Shown one piece after another: positions 6,653 through 8,696 of a DNA stretch of 8,696 bases (the first letter of the stretch is position 1; every line of letters begins with the position of its first letter). Below the pieces are notes generated by a model. The model saw only the letters and a program-made list of their open reading frames with translations. It was not told where the DNA came from and ran no database searches. Position numbers and translations under genes: made by a program. Source of the stretch: Actinoplanes liguriensis (GTDB taxonomy: Bacteria > Actinomycetota > Actinomycetes > Mycobacteriales > Micromonosporaceae); contig KL571291.1 of the NCBI GenBank assembly GCA_000715855.1, positions 11,819 to 20,514 on the forward strand. The letters are read 5' to 3'.

Positions 6653-6966
6653 ACTCGTGACGGTGCCGATGGCGCTCCCGGCCGGATGGTCGGCAGATTC
6701 ACCGGAGCCTGTAGCGGCGCGGGCTTGAAACAGGCTCACCGTGGCGAACGATCCACCTGCTTGTCCGGTTTTGGCCGCCGCTTCGCGGTATGCGAACGGC
6801 CGGGTAAGACCAGCAACCGCGCACGCTAACAGCGCCTGCCGGGGGACTACAACCGCTGTCCCAGCCCGTCGCTGCCCGTACGCAGGAAAAGATTCACTTT
6901 GTGCGTGGAAAGACCTGCTGGTCGTTCCGGGGTTCCTGCATGTCGGCGTGCCGACCCAGGATATGG

Positions 6967-6995
6967 TTGACCGCTGCAACCGCCCTGCGTAGGGT
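6967..6995 (+). promoter_or_regulatory. Candidate rpmH operon promoter P1
   Basis: TTGACC (6967-6972) and TAGGGT (6990-6995) are separated by 17 bp. Both match the actinobacterial housekeeping sigma consensus (TTGAC- and TAnnnT) well. Transcription would start near 7002 and give a leader of about 75 nt before rpmH. A 5-bp inverted repeat, GGTTG...CAACC (6965-6969 and 6977-6981), overlaps the -35. Confidence 0.65.
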
Positions 6996-7024
6996 TGAGC
7001 GGTTGCTCCGCCGCGCTCTGATAA
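6995..7024 (+). promoter_or_regulatory. Possible second rpmH promoter P2, overlapping P1
   Basis: TTGAGC (6995-7000) and TGATAA (7019-7024) at 18-bp spacing resemble a promoter whose -35 overlaps the P1 -10. It would start transcription near 7031. Match quality is lower than P1, and it may be chance. Confidence 0.35.
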
Positions 7025-7077
7025 AGTGGCGTCTTGCAGCGGATGCCCCCTGACGTAGTTGAAGACGGAGTTCTGAC

Positions 7078-7215
7078 GTGAGCAAGCGCACCTATCAGCC
7101 GAACAATCGCCGGCGCGCCAAGACCCACGGCTTCCGGCTGCGCATGCGCACCCGTGCCGGCCGCGCGATCCTTTCCGCTCGTCGTGGCAAGGGCCGCGGC
7201 ACGCTGTCGGCCTGA
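7078..7215 (+). CDS. rpmH: 50S ribosomal protein L34
   Basis: L34 is a small, very basic protein buried in 23S rRNA of the large subunit. The GTG start at 7078 gives [20 protein letters not shown], continuing with the family's RMRT-AGRAIL-ARRGKGR pattern and ending LSA after 45 residues. This is the normal actinobacterial length (45-47 aa). A GGAG ribosome-binding site at 7067-7070 lies 7 nt before GTG. It is the first gene of the rpmH-rnpA-yidD-yidC group, the standard neighbour of dnaA in bacteria. Confidence 0.98.
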   Translation: MSKRTYQPNNRRRAKTHGFRLRMRTRAGRAILSARRGKGRGTLSA

Positions 7216-7251
7216 GCCGACACTTAGCCGGGTCGGAATGTCCAGGTAGCC

Positions 7252-7608
7252 GTGCTGGCCGCGACGCAGCGAGTGCGGCGTAGCACGGACTTCGCCGCAG
7301 CGATCCGCGGTGGCCGGCGAGCCGGCCGCGGAACTCTGGTCGTTCACCTGCTTATCGAGGAGCCGGCGCACGCCTCCATGGCGCGCGCCGGCTTCGTCGT
7401 GTCCAAAGCCGTGGGCAACGCGGTGGTGCGCAACAAGGTCCGCCGCCGACTGCGACATCTGGTCCGGCCGCTGCTTGCGGAGCTCCCACCAGGCACTTTG
7501 CTGGTGGTGCGGGCACTGCCGCCGGCCGCTCAGGCGGATTACGCCGAGCTCGACACCGATCTGACCGGCGCGCTGGCGTCCGCCCGTCGTCCCCGGCGGC
7601 CGCGATGA
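7252..7608 (+). CDS. rnpA: Ribonuclease P protein component
   Basis: RnpA is the basic protein that assists the catalytic RNase P RNA in removing tRNA 5' leaders. The product is 118 aa, typical in length. It starts at GTG 7252 as [20 protein letters not shown], matching the usual 'L...RVRRS.DF....R.G.R' opening. The family signature [11 protein letters not shown] lies near residues 60-70, preceded by [13 protein letters not shown]. The ribosome-binding site is weak (AGG at 7244-7246). The gene begins 36 nt after rpmH and its TGA overlaps the yidD ATG (ATGA), indicating an operon with translational coupling. The C-terminal tail [10 protein letters not shown] is strongly basic. Confidence 0.96.
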   Translation: MLAATQRVRRSTDFAAAIRGGRRAGRGTLVVHLLIEEPAHASMARAGFVVSKAVGNAVVRNKVRRRLRHLVRPLLAELPPGTLLVVRALPPAAQADYAELDTDLTGALASARRPRRPR

Positions 7609-7862
7609 GCCTGGCTGCCCGGCTCCTGACCGCCGTGGTCGTCGCGTACCGTCGATACTTGAGTCCGGCGTTGCCGGCTCGCTGTCGGTTCTACCCCTCG
7701 TGCAGCGCGTACGCCCAGGAGGCCCTGGCGCGGCACGGCGCCTTTCGAGGAACAGGCCTGGCGATCTGGCGGCTCCTGCGTTGTCACCCCTTCCACCCTG
7801 GCGGGTACGACCCGGTGCCTGACCCGATCCGTCACCGTCCTGCCGATGTGACTGGAGATTAG
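7605..7862 (+). CDS. yidD: YidD, membrane protein insertion efficiency factor
   Basis: YidD is a small protein thought to associate with the inner face of the membrane and to help YidC-dependent insertion. The product is 85 aa. The conserved core is present: [20 protein letters not shown] (about 15-34), then [12 protein letters not shown], and [17 protein letters not shown] (about 56-72). Its three cysteines, two in the CRFYPSC motif and one in RCHPF, are family features. A short hydrophobic/amphipathic N-terminus ([16 protein letters not shown]) precedes the core. The ATG overlaps the rnpA stop by 4 nt, and the gene ends 1 nt before the yidC start. Confidence 0.95.
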   Translation: MSLAARLLTAVVVAYRRYLSPALPARCRFYPSCSAYAQEALARHGAFRGTGLAIWRLLRCHPFHPGGYDPVPDPIRHRPADVTGD

Positions 7863-7863
7863 A

Positions 7864-8679
7864 TTGAGTCTCGACTGGATCTACTACGCCATTTCGTGGA
7901 TCCTCCTTCGCTGGCATGCCCTGTGGGACGCGATCGGGATCCCTGACGACCGCGTGCTCGGCACGAACTGGTCTTGGGTCCTCTCCATCTTCTTCCTGGT
8001 GGTGACGCTGCGCGTCATCCTGTTCCCGGTCTTCGTCAAGCAGATCAAGAGCCAGCGTGCGATGCAGGCGCTGCAGCCGAAGGTCAAGGCTCTGCAGGAG
8101 AAGCACAAGGGCGACCGGGAGACGCTCCAGAAGGAGATGATGGAGCTCTACAAGACCGAGAAGGCCAACCCGCTGATGGGCTGCCTTCCGATGGTCCTGC
8201 AGATCCCCGTCTTCCTCGGCCTGTTCCACGTTCTGCGCCACCTGAACCCGAACCTGCCGGACCGGCTGAAGACGATCTACGGCTGGTCGCTCGACCAGTT
8301 CACCAGCGCGTCCGGCGCGCACCTGTTCAACGCCCCGATCAGTGCCAAGTTCGGCTCGACCCCCGCCGAGCTCGCCGCCCTGGGCGCGAACGGCACCACG
8401 GTCAAGATCCTGGCCGCGATCCTGATCCTGCTGATGATGACCACCACGTTCCTCACCAGCCGGCAGATGATCCTGAAGACCGGGTGGGCCGAGGACCCGC
8501 AGCAGAAGATGGTTCAGCGGCTGATGCTCTACGGCATCCCGTTCTCGCTGCTCATCTCCGGCTCGCTGTTCCCGATCGGTGTGGTCATCTACTGGGTGAC
8601 GAACAACCTGTTCACCCTGGGCCAGCAGCAGTGGGTGCTGCGGAAGTTCCCGCCGCCGCAGATGGCCGGCGCCAAGACC
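7864..8679 (+). CDS. yidC: YidC/Oxa1-family membrane protein insertase (3'-truncated by the contig end)
   Basis: YidC inserts and folds inner-membrane proteins, alone or with SecYEG. The TTG start at 7864 gives MSLDWIYYAISWILLRWH and has a GGAG ribosome-binding site at 7854-7857, 6 nt upstream. The start lies 1 nt after yidD. The 272 residues present include TM segments near 38-58, carrying the conserved groove arginine R50 in VTLRVILFPV. Others lie near 105-125 (MGCLPMVLQIPVFLGLFHVL), 180-198, and 221-250, ending IYWVTNNLFTLGQQQ. A cytoplasmic helical hairpin of charged residues (59-100) follows the first core segment. There is no large periplasmic domain, as in Gram-positive YidC. The core fold is complete; only the C-terminal tail is lost, because adapter begins at 8680. 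Confidence 0.96.
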
Positions 8680-8696
8680 CTGTCTCTTATACACAT
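8680..8696 (+). other. Nextera/Tn5 mosaic-end adapter remnant (not genomic)
   Basis: The last 17 bases, CTGTCTCTTATACACAT, are the first 17 of the reverse-complement Tn5 mosaic end. They mirror the adapter at 1-16. The yidC frame reads into this and must be trimmed at about 8679. Confidence 0.97.

Larger units (their letters stand above)
6493..7077. other. Divergent dnaA/rpmH intergenic region
   Basis: These 585 bases separate divergently transcribed dnaA and rpmH. They hold a DnaA-box pair near dnaA and promoter candidates near rpmH, listed separately. For dnaA I can offer only a weak minus-strand candidate: -10 TAGCGT (plus 6828-6823) and -35-like TTGTAG (6852-6847) at 18-bp spacing, implying a leader of over 300 nt. 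No gene is supported here; the open frames lack recognisable products. Confidence 0.6.

Noticed and set aside
6493..6702. N-terminal extension of dnaA up to an ATG at 6702
   Set aside because: The extension runs through a DnaA-box pair and is unlike DnaA. The GTG at 6492 has a ribosome-binding site and gives the normal N-terminus.
6847..8694. Minus-strand 615-codon open frame opposite rpmH-rnpA-yidD-yidC
   Set aside because: Its first residues (MYKRQ) come from adapter sequence, and the rest is antisense to four known genes.

Overview
This window is the replication-origin region of a high-GC actinomycete chromosome. Its gene order is recF-gnd-dnaN-[oriC]-dnaA on the minus strand, then rpmH-rnpA-yidD-yidC on the plus strand. 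A gnd gene between dnaN and recF, a long DnaA with a proline-rich linker, and an oriC of many TTGTCCACA-type boxes between dnaA and dnaN all fit Actinomycetia. Remembered similarity of the DnaA N-terminus and of YidC suggests Micromonosporaceae (Actinoplanes or Micromonospora relatives). That family call is recollection, not a computed result.

The two ends are not genomic. Bases 1-16 and 8680-8696 match the Nextera/Tn5 mosaic-end adapter (AGATGTGTATAAGAGACAG and its reverse complement), so the real insert is about 17-8679. Both edge genes, recF and yidC, are cut by the library fragment and not by biology.

Layout: 17-927 recF (3' end missing); 931-1803 gnd; 1843-2976 dnaN; 2977-3613 a gene-free stretch that should hold the dnaN promoter; 3614-4554 oriC, with more than 20 DnaA-box-like 9-mers, an AT-rich segment next to the dnaN side, and several repeats; 4551-4591 a terminator-like hairpin after dnaA; 4630-6492 dnaA; 6493-7077 the divergent dnaA/rpmH intergenic region, with a DnaA-box pair and rpmH promoter candidates; 7078-7215 rpmH; 7252-7608 rnpA; 7605-7862 yidD; 7864-8679 yidC (3' end missing).

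The genes form three units. DnaA opens oriC and probably controls its own gene. The dnaN-gnd-recF group supplies the sliding clamp, a sugar-phosphate dehydrogenase and a gap-repair loader. The rpmH group makes a ribosomal protein, the RNase P protein and two membrane-insertion factors. I found no undescribed system. The points most worth a second look are the fine structure of oriC (helically phased box arrays, a polarity switch, a 14-bp direct repeat, a 9-bp inverted repeat), a 26-nt box module shared by oriC and the dnaA leader, and the adapter ends.
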